64,000 bases of DNA from Balanoglossus misakiensis (lineage: Eukaryota > Hemichordata), in contig CM082597.2 in assembly GCA_040954595.2 (NCBI GenBank), positions 124,001 through 188,000 of the forward strand, read 5' to 3'. Under the pieces are notes generated by a model. It was not told the origin of the DNA. It did not search any database and was given only the letters and a program-made list of their open reading frames with translations. Numbering within the stretch: position 1 is the stretch's first letter; each line of letters starts with the position of its first letter. Of the stretch, positions 1-11,388 are shown in pieces. The translations under genes were made by a program, and so were the position numbers.

Positions 1-12
1 TTTCATCTCAAG

Positions 13-3000
13 GACATTGAGAGTTTTTCGACATTGGATCATGGTGCCCTATGAAATTTTTTGTGTTGTGTTTTATCAGCAAACTGACCAAGCGACGCAT
101 GCGTTGATGGAAAATCCTCGTGATGTGGTTATTTACATCAGTCTAAGTGTGGCTGTATTCTGTCATGTGGCAACACTTCTAATACTGGTGATTTCATGGT
201 AAGTATATCACCAGCACATGTGCAGATATAAACCATGTTTGGCAAAAAAAGACCTGAAACAATCGGCCACTTTCGTTGGGCGGATGGCATTACTGACTCC
301 TCTCGCCCAAAAGGCAATAAAGGTTGACAGTAATGAGAGATTATTATCCTTAAATGTGAAAAACCTAAATCCAAGATATTACAGATAATAATTATGACCA
401 ATTTCTCTACACAATGCCAGTATGCGATGTTATCAGACTTTCTACAATGCCATTATTGTGCATCATCCTCTTAATCCAAAACAGAAGCGACATTAAACAA
501 AGTCTGGGGAGGAGACTGAATTGTTTTGATGAGCAACTGCTATCATTTTATCAACTTTGAAACATCAGCACAATGGAAAGTTAAACTTTGTGATATTTGT
601 AACACACTGCAGACTTTAACTCTGGTGATTATCTTCTGTTCAAAGGCTAGATAGTGACCTTTATTTTGTGTTGAAGAACTTAACAATGTCATTGCTATTG
701 ATGATGATCATGATGTTTACTGCCATGCTTATGGATGGAAAATCAGTAAGTAAAATTTGATACAGAAAACCTCTGTGTCATCCTTCATGATGGAGTCTTA
801 AAATACAAATTTTAAATGGTGCACACATGTTTCTATGGTTACACAAGTTTATTACATTGTATATACTCTTCTGATGCTACCACCGTGTTAGAATACTTAT
901 ATTCACTGTGATCTCACTGTAATACAATGTAGTTATGTAACTATTGAATTGGATAGTACTGATGAATATAACAAGCGCCCTCAAGAGGTACAGGTTAGTA
1001 ATAAAGTAGACGGATATTACTCTCTACTTAGAATTGACTTTTTTTACAAATTAACTAAATTGAGAAATTGCAGCTAAATGTTTGAATTGAAATGATAACA
1101 TAACTGATCATTTTACAGAGAGTGTGTCGTTTTCTGGCGGCGGGTATGCACACCGTAGTGTTGACAACTAGTGTCTGGTTATTCGTTGGAGGAATTCACC
1201 TATTCCTGAGGCTTAAAGTGTTTATTTACAAAAGTTGGAAAATCAGGTTTGTGAACATAGACAATATCATGTGTAACATAAAATGTGACTGTATGACACA
1301 TGATCTGAAACTAGAGAAATCCGTTCCTGACTTTCGATTTGAATTGATATTCAAAAGACTTCTATCCAGAAACTAAAAGAACTGTGACTGTTGGTCTTAA
1401 CTGTATTACCAAGATTCTACACAGATTTTTTTCATTGTGTGTGATCACTACTCATTAACGGTTTCCCCTTTCCTCTAACCTACTCGGGAAAAACTTACAG
1501 AGTGGCTTATGTTCTGGCTGGATGGATGGCACCAGCTATTTATGGAATGTTATGCACAATGTTTGTCCATGACAATTATCGCAAAACAAAGGGGTAAGTA
1601 TACAGCTTTGATATAAGCTTTCAAATACATTTCACTGTGTCTGTTATCCTTATACTTTGCTAGCCAAAGCATACCTATTTTCATATAATAGTTTTAATCA
1701 TGACAGCACTGGTCCTTTGCATACATTGTTGTGTTGACCAGAGATCGTTGACTGATTTCAAGTCATATTCCTGTATTTTTTCTGCAGTTGTTGGGTTGTC
1801 ACAGGAATGCCATCACTGACTACAATAATTCCAGTATTGGTACTTTTTACGGTAAGTCTATATTCAGTTTTACTTGTGTTAACATCATTGGCCACTTCTT
1901 ACATAGACTATTGATTCTTACTGCTAGGGTTCATGTTGGTCCCAACTATATATAGTGTAACACTAAACTCCCTGAAGTACAAATATCAGATTCCCTAAGC
2001 GGTAGTACTGTAATTTCTGTTTATTTCAGGGCATGGTTATTATGCTGATCTATTGTTATCGCTTACTGTCAACGTACAAACGACATTGTGAGAGAGAACT
2101 TGAAGAATTCAAGAAAACCTGGTAAGCCTTTTCAGACAACATATAATTTTGCGTAGTACTGCTTTTATTTAACCAAATGTGGCTTATTTTAATACTGCTC
2201 AGTTTGTTAAAATTTTGAAATCATTCCAATTTATTAACAGGAGAGACATGCGTGAATTCGCCATCGTTGCTACATTGTTTACGTTAACTTGGATATCATC
2301 AATGTGGTCTAATACAGATGAGAGCGCCCCCATTGGTTATGTATTCTCCTTCATTATATTTGTGGAGGTAATCTGACAACAATATGAAATCTATGTTCAC
2401 ATAAGTGTCGCCAGTTCCACAGTGTTACACATGAATATATACACCGGTACTGTTTTTTTTTTAAACTTATGTGAAATGTTTAAACGTCTGTATGGGAATC
2501 ATGGCAAGTTACAGGTGCCTACCAACAAGTTTTACTGAACACTTTCATTTTCTGACATTACTTTTAGGCTACAACTGTTTTTATTGTGTATGTTGCATCA
2601 AGCAAAGAGGTGAGTGGATCATGTCAAGTTAAATTTAACATCTACAGTAGTTGGAGCATTCATAATTAATATTTGACCCAAAACCACCAAAGTATACTGT
2701 TGTAGGAAGTTTTCTGTCTTTGACTTGTTAATTATCTTATCACATTTAAAGCTAATGATTATATATACTGTACCCTGAAGTTAATCTTTGTTACAATCTT
2801 TCATTTCAATGGTTGATTATGTTTCTCTATTTTGGGTGGTATATTATACAGGTTACTAGTGCATTAAGAATTCAGTATTGTAGTGGGTTAAAGAAGGCAG
2901 CTATCAAAGAGGAACAATCAAGAATGGACAAACAGAGAAGGGACACACTGAAATATGCACAGGAACAACTTGGTAAAGTGTATACGGAAATCCACCAATC

Positions 3001-3411
3001 ATTACCAGAACCAGAAATAACCCATGGTCAACGTAGGATCAATGGAGCTGCCATGGTAAGTGAAAAGGAAGTTTGGTGTAAAATTAGTGTTCATTTAAAA
3101 AAAAGCTTTGACTTGTATTAAGTCGTGATTACATCTAGTTGCCATTATAAGTTAATGACATCTAAGAATCCAACTGAAACTTGGCAATATAGTTCATTCA
3201 TATATTTTATAAAGTACGTACAGCGTAGTTAGGCCCTATCATGACTTGTTTTGTTCCACTGACTGTTTTATTCCACTGACTTATTTGCTGTCATGATGAT
3301 TTCGTCTAATTTCAGAATGGCAAAGATACGAGGATGAGGAAACTTGTGTCCAAAGACATAAGCTTATCCAGAATGGACGAAGAAGATGATCTCTTGGAAA
3401 GCCGAGTGTAA
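13..3411 (+). CDS. Secretin/adhesion-family-like seven-transmembrane receptor, 3' part (5' end outside window)
   Basis: Ten exons fit: 13-198, 646-745, 1119-1246, 1501-1593, 1788-1851, 2030-2121, 2241-2367, 2568-2609, 2852-3055, 3316-3411 (stop TAA at 3409), with matching phases at the junctions checked. The product has about seven hydrophobic segments. TM1 is in the first exon, TM2 begins near NLTMSLLLMM, and TM3 follows VCRFLAAG and contains WLFVGGIHLFL, which resembles the W-x-x-V-E-G-x-H-L pattern of family B/adhesion GPCRs. The extracellular-loop cysteine is in GCWVVTG and TM6 contains LFTLTWISSMW. A charged cytoplasmic tail of roughly 110 residues follows. No GPS or GAIN motif is visible because the upstream part is missing. 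It probably acts as a plasma-membrane receptor; ligand and exact family member are unknown. The acceptor of the first listed exon (after ctcaag at 7-12) is uncertain. Confidence 0.72.
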
Positions 3412-4038
3412 TGTTACTTAAAGTTTAGTGAAGGTATATTGTAATACTAATAGCAGCGCCCGGTTTAAATAGACAATACACGCAATGCACATGCGGGTTT
3501 CACAAACGCTGTAAATTTCAGAAATTTACATTCACAATTTTTTTTGTAAATGTTCCTCTCCTAATCGATATGAACATACTTGGTTAATTTATAAAAATTT
3601 AGACGTCCAGAAAATGTGCAGCTGGCTCTCACAAAATACGACGGGCCGAACGTACCTAGCTGATACATCGACATCGACATGAACGATACATAGAGTATCG
3701 GTCAGACTCCTTAGCTATGTTAAAATTATCCACGCTAGTCTGCGAGGAAGAATTTTTATATCGTATGAAAACTACAGTGGCCAGAGGTTTATGAACACAT
3801 ATTCAGAAGATGTGAGTCATTTAGCAAAAGGTCATGACTGACGAGACGTTTCCCAATGAAAGTATCGACCTACCTGGCAAGGGAAGTGTCGCGTGTCAGT
3901 ATCAAAACAAACCTCGGGTCAACCCACGTGCGCGTCACGCCCACTTCTGTACACCATGAGCGTGCTGACCGCTGCCGAGCACTGAAAACCAATGTTTTGC
4001 GGCATTTCAGTCTGAACGTACATAAATAAAACACTTAC
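3412..4038. other. 3' UTR / intergenic DNA after the 7TM receptor
   Basis: No convincing coding exon is seen. The 3' UTR of the receptor probably lies here; a possible AATAAA is at 4025-4030. From about 3870 the sequence becomes CpG-rich. The string gtcgcgtgtcag occurs near 3887 and again near 4158, inside the promoter-like patch. Confidence 0.4.
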
Positions 4039-4098
4039 CGGAGTGAACTTCATCGGTCGCTTGATGTGGTTTGACAGCAGGACGAGTTTGCAGCTCAT
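4039..4098 (-). CDS. Candidate first coding exon of an unidentified minus-strand gene
   Basis: On the minus strand an ATG at 4098 opens 20 codons reading MSCKLVLLSNHIKRPMKFTP, followed directly by a strong donor (CCG|GTAAGT). The ATG lies in a CpG-rich patch (about 4100-4260) that includes CCGGAAGTG, an ETS-type core typical of housekeeping promoters. Downstream exons would run leftwards, antisense to the 7TM receptor or beyond the window edge; none could be assigned. The protein family is not recognised. This could instead be a non-coding first exon with a chance ATG. Confidence 0.35.
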
Positions 4099-4265
4099 AT
4101 TTCGAAGTTTTATCTGTACACGTTGCGGAGGTCTACCGTTCGGTTCCGTCGCCAGGCGTCGCGTGTCAGTTTATGTAGTGCACTTCCGGTTTGCTATCTC
4201 CCATGATCCCATGCGCGTTCGCAAGATTTGCGATGCATGTATACAATGCAGTCAACGTGGAACTT
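4099..4265 (-). promoter_or_regulatory. CpG-rich promoter-like patch
   Basis: CpG frequency is visibly higher than in neighbouring DNA. On the minus strand it contains an ETS-type CCGGAAGTG element about 90 bp upstream of the candidate ATG at 4098. There is no TATA box, which fits a housekeeping-type promoter. Confidence 0.35.
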
Positions 4266-5841
4266 AACTAGAAATGTATTTATTCATTGACTTTAAATCC
4301 AAAGATCATTTTTTATCAACATACATTTTACAGACTGATTACAACATTTTTTCATAATTATTAAAACCTTCATATTCAGGATGTTTTCAATTTAAAAATC
4401 ATCTTTCATGAAAACAATATTACACCAATTGTGTACAACATTATAATATAATCGTCGTAATTTGTTCAATACATTGCACATCTTCAGATCTTTACACCAA
4501 GTTTAGCATGTTACGTTCATATTTGACGAATGCCGAGGCAGGTATCCCAATTTGACTTCTATCAGACAAATATACATGTAGCTCCTCTTAAATACAAAAG
4601 AGGTGGATGAATTTCCATTGCCAACAAACTCTATATGTAAATAAAAACAAACAAACTCGTGGTCATGTGATAACATTTCGTTGCAAATTCCTTCCAAGTG
4701 GACATCAAATTCTTATTTGACATTGCAATGATGGATGGAATCCTGTTAAAATTATTGAGTTTCAAATTATGTTGTGTTACAAATATTGTTAAAACAAAAC
4801 TATCCAACTAAAAGCAAATTGTCATTGGACTATAAATAAGAATGAAAAGAAACCACCCCAAAATGTTTGACTACAGTTGTGACAATGATAAAGATATACT
4901 CACAAAGATGCAGTTGGTGTTTGGAAACTGCGTTATATACACTTTATTGTATGTCGTGGACACAATTAAGGCATAGAATTTGAACTTGCAACGACTTATA
5001 AAGCTTGTACTTGGGACATTGAATTATGAAATCTGCTGGCACAGATATTACGTGATTCACCAAATGGGTACAAAATGTAGAAAAATAAGGATGGATTCGT
5101 ATTCAAAATTTATCGACAGTTTGTAAAATATAGTCTCACTGTTTATCATATATATCAAGTATGTATCTGTTACAGAAAATGTCGTAAAAATCGGTAAATC
5201 AAATACATATACATATGTACAAATAATTGTAGAGTTTTGCCATTGAAGTATAATACATACAAATTCGTCACATGCATGTTATGTATACGCTTTTTACCAT
5301 TGACTTGTATCAAAATGTAACATTATGGTGTAAATAAAAAGATGACAAAGCAATTACCAGTTTACATAATGTGTTGACCCTAATTATCCCAATTAGTCAT
5401 TCGAAATGACAGAAATCCCCCATCTTTTAAAGCTTATAGTGAAAAAAACGTAGCAGCCATGGTCCATAGTTTTTAAAATTTAATACACTGATGAAATTGC
5501 AAGCATTTTCACAAATTATTGGCAAGACTGTCTTCAAGGATTGACCACAACAAGTATTATATATTAGACACAGAAGCCTTTGTAAATAAATATCTCGGGT
5601 ATGTACATTTTTCTTTCGATTAGTAATCATTTGAACATTTAATTATTACAGAATAGAAAAGCAACAATGTAAGGAATCTATTGAAATAAAACAACAATTT
5701 GACACTATAAGATTAAAAAAATATAGAAGTACATGTACGTTGGACGGATAGATCTAAGAATTACAGTGCATTTAATGTAAATATAAAGTATTTTGAGTTA
5801 AAATCTATACATTTCTTGGGGGTAACAATAGGATCTTTACT
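4266..5841. other. Gene-free AT-rich stretch, probably SSUH2 3' UTR and intergenic DNA
   Basis: AT-rich sequence with no exon that could be supported on either strand. On the minus strand it lies directly downstream of the SSUH2 stop codon, so part of it is probably 3' UTR. Confidence 0.4.
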
Positions 5842-8800
5842 TCAAATTATTGCACAGCAACAATAGCAACAGAAGCAGCAGTTATGAGGATACTTGGGAA
5901 AGTGGACTTTGTGTTCATTACCATAAACCCAAAAATTCCCGGGTTTTTCTTTCCATTTATAGGAAACTTCTGATACAGGAACACCACGCAGGTCGTGTTT
6001 CTAAAAATAGAATTAGAGGATTCGATTAGTTTGTACTCCCTTCAGCTTACAGTTGAAGAGCACCACCATTTAAGAAACGTGGTTGGCAACGAGTCTGTTA
6101 TCACTGACCACACAGGTAGAATTTTTTAATCACAAATGCACTTTTACCTGTTTCAGTATACGTTCACTTGTCCATTTTGTTCGGTGTTTCTCGACTAGTT
6201 TTCGGGAAATGTCGTTAATTTCCGGAACAGGGAATGTCGTTATCGGATTTACCTGTAACGGTAATGAATATTAGTTATTCCCATTATAATTTTCAGAACA
6301 GTTGTCTATACAAAGAAGTAAATACGGACTGCTTACCAGATCCCCTTCAGTTTTATAAAGGCATTCTCCTTCAACGTTTCTGACCAGATTTTTCGGAAGA
6401 GATGTTTTTCCCTCAATCTGATCATCAGAATGCAAGATGCTGAAACAAAATTGATTTTAGAATTACTTTAAGTTGTAATACTAATACTAAACTGATCGTT
6501 TGTAATGGGTGTAACATATTCTTGAAATATTATATTCATAACTGTTTTGCTATTAGTATCGAAATAAACACTCACAATTTTGCCTTGACAACGATGTAGA
6601 ATCTTAGTTGTCTGTAGCCTTCACAGACTGAACATGTGATCACCGCATGACCATTGCATCGAAAACATCTGCAAAGAGTAAAAGACAACATGCATGTTAG
6701 TTTAAAAGGAAACAGACATAATAATGCGTGACATGCCATGTATCACTCAAAATGTTTCAAATACAAATAGTCTTACCTTCTAGTTCCCTTACCACTGCAA
6801 TGTTGGCAAGGATCTTTTTTCTTCATACCACTTCCCTTACACTTCTTACACTTGACTTTACCCAAACCTTTACATCGGAAACACTTGCTGAATCCGCGGC
6901 CATTGCAACCATGGCAAACCTGGAATGCAAGGGAATACAGGATTTCGTTAGCAACTTGGAAGTGGTCACGTGACTGTGCAAGACGATGGTACTGTTTTCA
7001 CCACAGCTTTGCATGGATATTCAAGAAAATGAATCAAGATACTTTCTGAGCTTTGTTTTCATCTGTCTGGTTGAATAGAGGAGTAAAGCAACTGGAATTT
7101 CCATTTTATTGATATAATTTTGCATTGGACCAAGATTCTTAACTTTCCAAGAGTATTCATTGTCTGAACGATATTGGTATTCACAATTTGGTTGTTTCTG
7201 ACAACACCTTAAATTCTTCAAATTTCAAAAAGGCAGTTATATGTTACCTACATCAACAGTTGATGTGTATGGCACGTTGACTACTTTTTCTTGCTCAGAA
7301 AATATATCATCAGGTGGTATTTCAATATTCCATACAGCTGGCGGTCCAACCGTACCTGCCTTTTCGATATCATCACCTGCATAGACAAAAATAGTCCTTA
7401 TTTCAATTATCCCATGATCCAACAGACACATGTGAAAACATATGTACATGTACATTGATGTATCAACTATTCCTGACGTAAAGGGGAAGCAAAGAGAATG
7501 CCCAAGTGCGAGGACACATCATCAGGTCTTTATCAACGCCTTCTGAATAAGATTAGAAACTTCAGAACAAAATTTCTCTCTCACTGTGTGTCAGTCTGTC
7601 TCCCTCCATCGCTCCATTACTCTTCACTCTTCAGTAAATTAGATAAAGCATTTACATATATAAAGGAAAATGTCACTTTTGTTTGCCTTACCTTTGTAGG
7701 CTTCAAATAAACGAATAGTTGTCCGCTGCTCAGTAAATGTTGTAATGGTGTACTGCAACAAAATTAGAGTTTGATTGTTATTATATATATTTCTATAAAA
7801 ACTCGAACGCATGCTGAAAATTTGAAAATCACTGAATAATAATGGCCCGATGTTCCTCTGCATTCCACCATGGGAAGCTGCTTAGCTCCACACTGATTGG
7901 TCATCATACTATCTTTGACTCTGATTGGTCGGGGTTGAGAAAACTAACTTACGTGAAAGGCTGACGATGGTACAACAGACTCAATGCTCATCTCATGTGC
8001 GGGTTTCTTGCCATAGCAACAGTGACTCTTTATGTGTTTCAATAACGCATCTTTCGCCGAATCGTCGTCTATATCTGTCACCCTGTAAACAAGTGTAATA
8101 CAATGTCACATCTCATAATATGCATTACATAAAACCGCACAACACCACATGGAGTAATGAACGACTGAGAAATTAATACCAGTTGACACATGGTCGAATA
8201 CTATGAGGTTATTACGAAAATACCGCAAAGTATGCACGAGGACATTAGCGCTGAGTATCGCCCGACGCGTAGCGGAGGGCGATGCGCTGCGCTAATGTCC
8301 GAGTGCATACTTTGCGGTATTTTCGTAATAACCTTATTATTATACATCTTACATCTCCGTTAGTTCTTGTGTTGCATGTTACTTGGCTTTCAAAACGTCC
8401 AAAATGCCGATACAATCGATCGAAAACCGCTCAGTTGACTCAGTGAGCAGCCATCTTTCTTTTTTGTTTACGTGTGCGCACGTGCGTTGGAGTGGGGCGC
8501 CTTGAAACCGTCCGCATAACAGCGCATACCTGTACACGGTGAGTTTGGGGCGCCTTGAAACTAAGGCTTATTTAACGCGCGTTCCGTACGTACCGTTCCG
8601 TACGGCTTTTTATTGCACGCCAAAATCTATTGTTCTCGGCACTAGATGTATAATAATTCTACTTACGAAGTAAAGTTTTCAGGTGCAGTCTGCACAAAAG
8701 AGTTGAGAGCTGGTGGAGCGACTGGTTTACCTAAAAAAGTAACGTTACAACATTTGCATTAGTTCATACATACATTCGCACGCACGCACGCACGCACACA

Positions 8801-11388
8801 CATACATACATACAGACAGACAGACATAAAATCTTTACTTACTTTCTTTGACTGATGTAAATTCATATCCAGGAATTGGTTGCAATGCCTGGTTTAGTTG
8901 ATACACTGGTTCTTTAGCATCCTCTTTATCTTGCACTGGTGAATCAGGAGCATCGGCCCAGTTATAACTTGGCGTATCTGTTTCACCGCCAGGTGGTTGC
9001 CATGCTACAATGTAAAAGGGTTTCCAACTAATGTCTGTCATATGCTAATGTTAATGGGGAATGTTATAACCATATGTCCATTGTTCTGGTGAAACTGTGC
9101 CCAAAAATGTAATCACATCTAAATAAACATCTACTTACGTCCTGGGGCTGTAGCAGTTCCGATACCAGGTGTGTGGGGTGTGTGAATCTGCAGGGTTTGC
9201 CAGTTTCCAGGTGTACTTGGCGCAGTGTTATACTGTGGTGGCGGTGAACCATTGTAATTTGCTGGTGGTGGGGGCGCTGTTGGTGGTGGGGTCTGCACTG
9301 TATCTGGTACCGTACCTGTGAAAACGATAGAATTAGGTTATACTTTTTAACTCTTTGATTGGGCCCGATAGCTGCACATCAAAAAGTTTTCAGCGGACAA
9401 GTACCGCCATACATGTCACATGTTTTCACGCCTCATTCAGCTCAACCATCCTATAGGCTCTTTCTCAATGACGTCACATTTCAACTAATGCAACCGTGCA
9501 GTGTATGGTCCTGAATCACCTTTCCCCCAGTATTAAAAGTTAATAACATTGCTCGAACTTAGTTCATATCATTCATCAAGTAAATTTATAGCCTTCTAGC
9601 ATGGTTACTGTATTATTAATATGTATTTATTATCACAATATAACCAAATAACAAAATGTGATGACTCAGAATATTGACATATCGATAAATAAGAGTACCT
9701 AATATTTGAAGATATCATGATTTCTAACATGTTTACGTAAACAAAGGTGTTGCCATGACTACACTGATGTACCTGTCAGTGTCAGACAAACATCTTTAGA
9801 ATTACAACTCCATGACCTAAAAGGTGCTTAGCAGCAGAACTATTCAATGAATTCAGGCCTGATTGCCAACGCCATGGCAGTTCTTATTGTGAAGTACATG
9901 GCCGTGTAACTCAATCCGGGCACTCCATTATATACATATGCTGTACACCTGCCACTAACATGAGGGCTGAGAATGGTGGCTGAACTATCTATTCCCATTT
10001 TGCTCCAAAAGAGTACCGTGACTGTAATTTTGACTATAATCGATTGCTTTCTTGTGCTATTCATTTTAACCTCAGTAGACTTTGCCAATAAAGTTATGTA
10101 GACAACACTGGCGTCACGGACAGGTGATAAAATAAAAGAATTACGTCACTGATTTATGACTGATCGTGCATTCAACAGGTGACCTTTGACCCGATATTAG
10201 GCTGAAAGAAGCTGCGTGACTGACGAAGACGTCGTGCAACCGTGACGACACAGTGCAGTGGGGGTTCCAACTTTGCTTTCTAGCTTTCGTCCGCAGAAAA
10301 TTGCCTTTCAAAATCAAGTGCGACTTTTGGAAATGAAAAACATTTCCAGCCTCTCCTGCATTATTCACAACTAATCACCTCTCAAGAAGAAATAGTTTGA
10401 AGGAGTATTTCTTCCGGAATTCTGAAAGATATGTATCCCACAAGCTAACTGAAATCGAGCTTTAAAATTTAAAATGACAAAAACTAAAAGTTAAGTTTTA
10501 TAAGAGATATCTCGATTGTCTGTGGATACCGAAACTGTGGCTACATTAATATTACAATGAACTTGAATTTGACAAATAATGCAACCATTCGTATTTCCAA
10601 AGTTTTCAGACGTAGCTTTATTGAAATATATTCATGACCTTTAATTTCATTTTATTTCAGATTTGAAATAGAGATTTAAAAATATCTTTGAGAGTCAGGT
10701 GGCGTGTAATACTGACCTTAATCGCGCAAGCCTTCACAATAATGGGGTCACGGAAAACTGATTTACATTTTCAATGTTTTTTGTAAAAAAAATCCTTGTG
10801 ATGTAATGACGCATTATTAGATACAGACATATACATCTTTGATTATATTATTTAGAATAAATTCTCACTACTGATGATGTTACGTTTAATACCAGCAGTT
10901 AAAATAAATTATAAAATTGATCCTTTATCTAAACGTATGTAACAGTATAAATGAACATGGTAATCAAAATTACATTTAAACATTCCCCTGTTATTTTGCA
11001 GTTTTAGTTCTCGCAATAACTATAATTTGACAACAGGCAACAAGCTGATAGAATGTTTTCACAACAGGTTCTGTTTGTGTCATTCCACAATGTTTTTAGT
11101 GTAATTTAACACAGACACAAATTCGTAAAAGTGATAAACATTACTGAAAATCTGAAACAACAGCAAGGTCGAGGCCCCAAGAGTTTATGTAACGGATCGT
11201 GAAATTCGAGCTTGAGTGCCAGGTGTAGAGTTTTATTATATCGAATTTATTAGCAATCGTAGTGTCTTTTTCGGAAGCAATTAGCAATTTAAGGTCATAT
11301 CAGCAAAGCAAGCATTAAAATATACAAGAATAAGCACAGACTTACCTGGCAAATCACTTGAATATACCTCCGAATCTGCTGGCTCCAT
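5842..11388 (-). CDS. SSUH2: SSUH2-like protein with DnaJ-type cysteine-rich zinc-binding domain
   Basis: Twelve exons (11388-11346, 9315-9139, 9004-8843, 8730-8667, 8082-7953, 7752-7692, 7376-7252, 6919-6777, 6668-6576, 6439-6337, 6252-6148, 6000-5842) sum to 1,365 nt, or 454 residues plus stop, in phase throughout. The N-terminus is Pro-rich and disordered-looking (residues about 15-70). A conserved middle follows, then a Cys-rich region with CHGCNGRG, CFRCKGLG, CKKCKGSG and CQHCSGKG, followed by CFRCNGHA and CSVCEGYR, the DnaJ-type CxxCxGxG array that defines SSUH2. After VNPITTFPVPEI and the HDLRGVPV block the protein ends CCFCCYCCCAII, a cysteine cluster plus a CaaX-type C-terminus. The SSUH2 family has been linked to tooth development in mammals, but its biochemical function is poorly known. 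The donor of exon 7 was set to GAT|GTAGGT because only that keeps the zinc-motif frame. Confidence 0.9.
8206..8334. repeat. Long near-perfect inverted repeat (46-nt arms), MITE-like
   Basis: The arms at 8206-8251 and 8289-8334 are reverse complements except for about two positions. The 37-nt centre is itself partly palindromic (cgcccgacgcg against gcggagggcga) and far more CpG-rich than the surrounding SSUH2 intron. It looks like a foldback element. No clear target-site duplication was found. Confidence 0.7.
8774..8825. repeat. Compound microsatellite (CGCA)n/(CATA)n/(CAGA)n
   Basis: Successive runs of cgca, cata and caga tetranucleotides in an SSUH2 intron, just downstream (minus strand) of exon 3. 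Confidence 0.85.
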
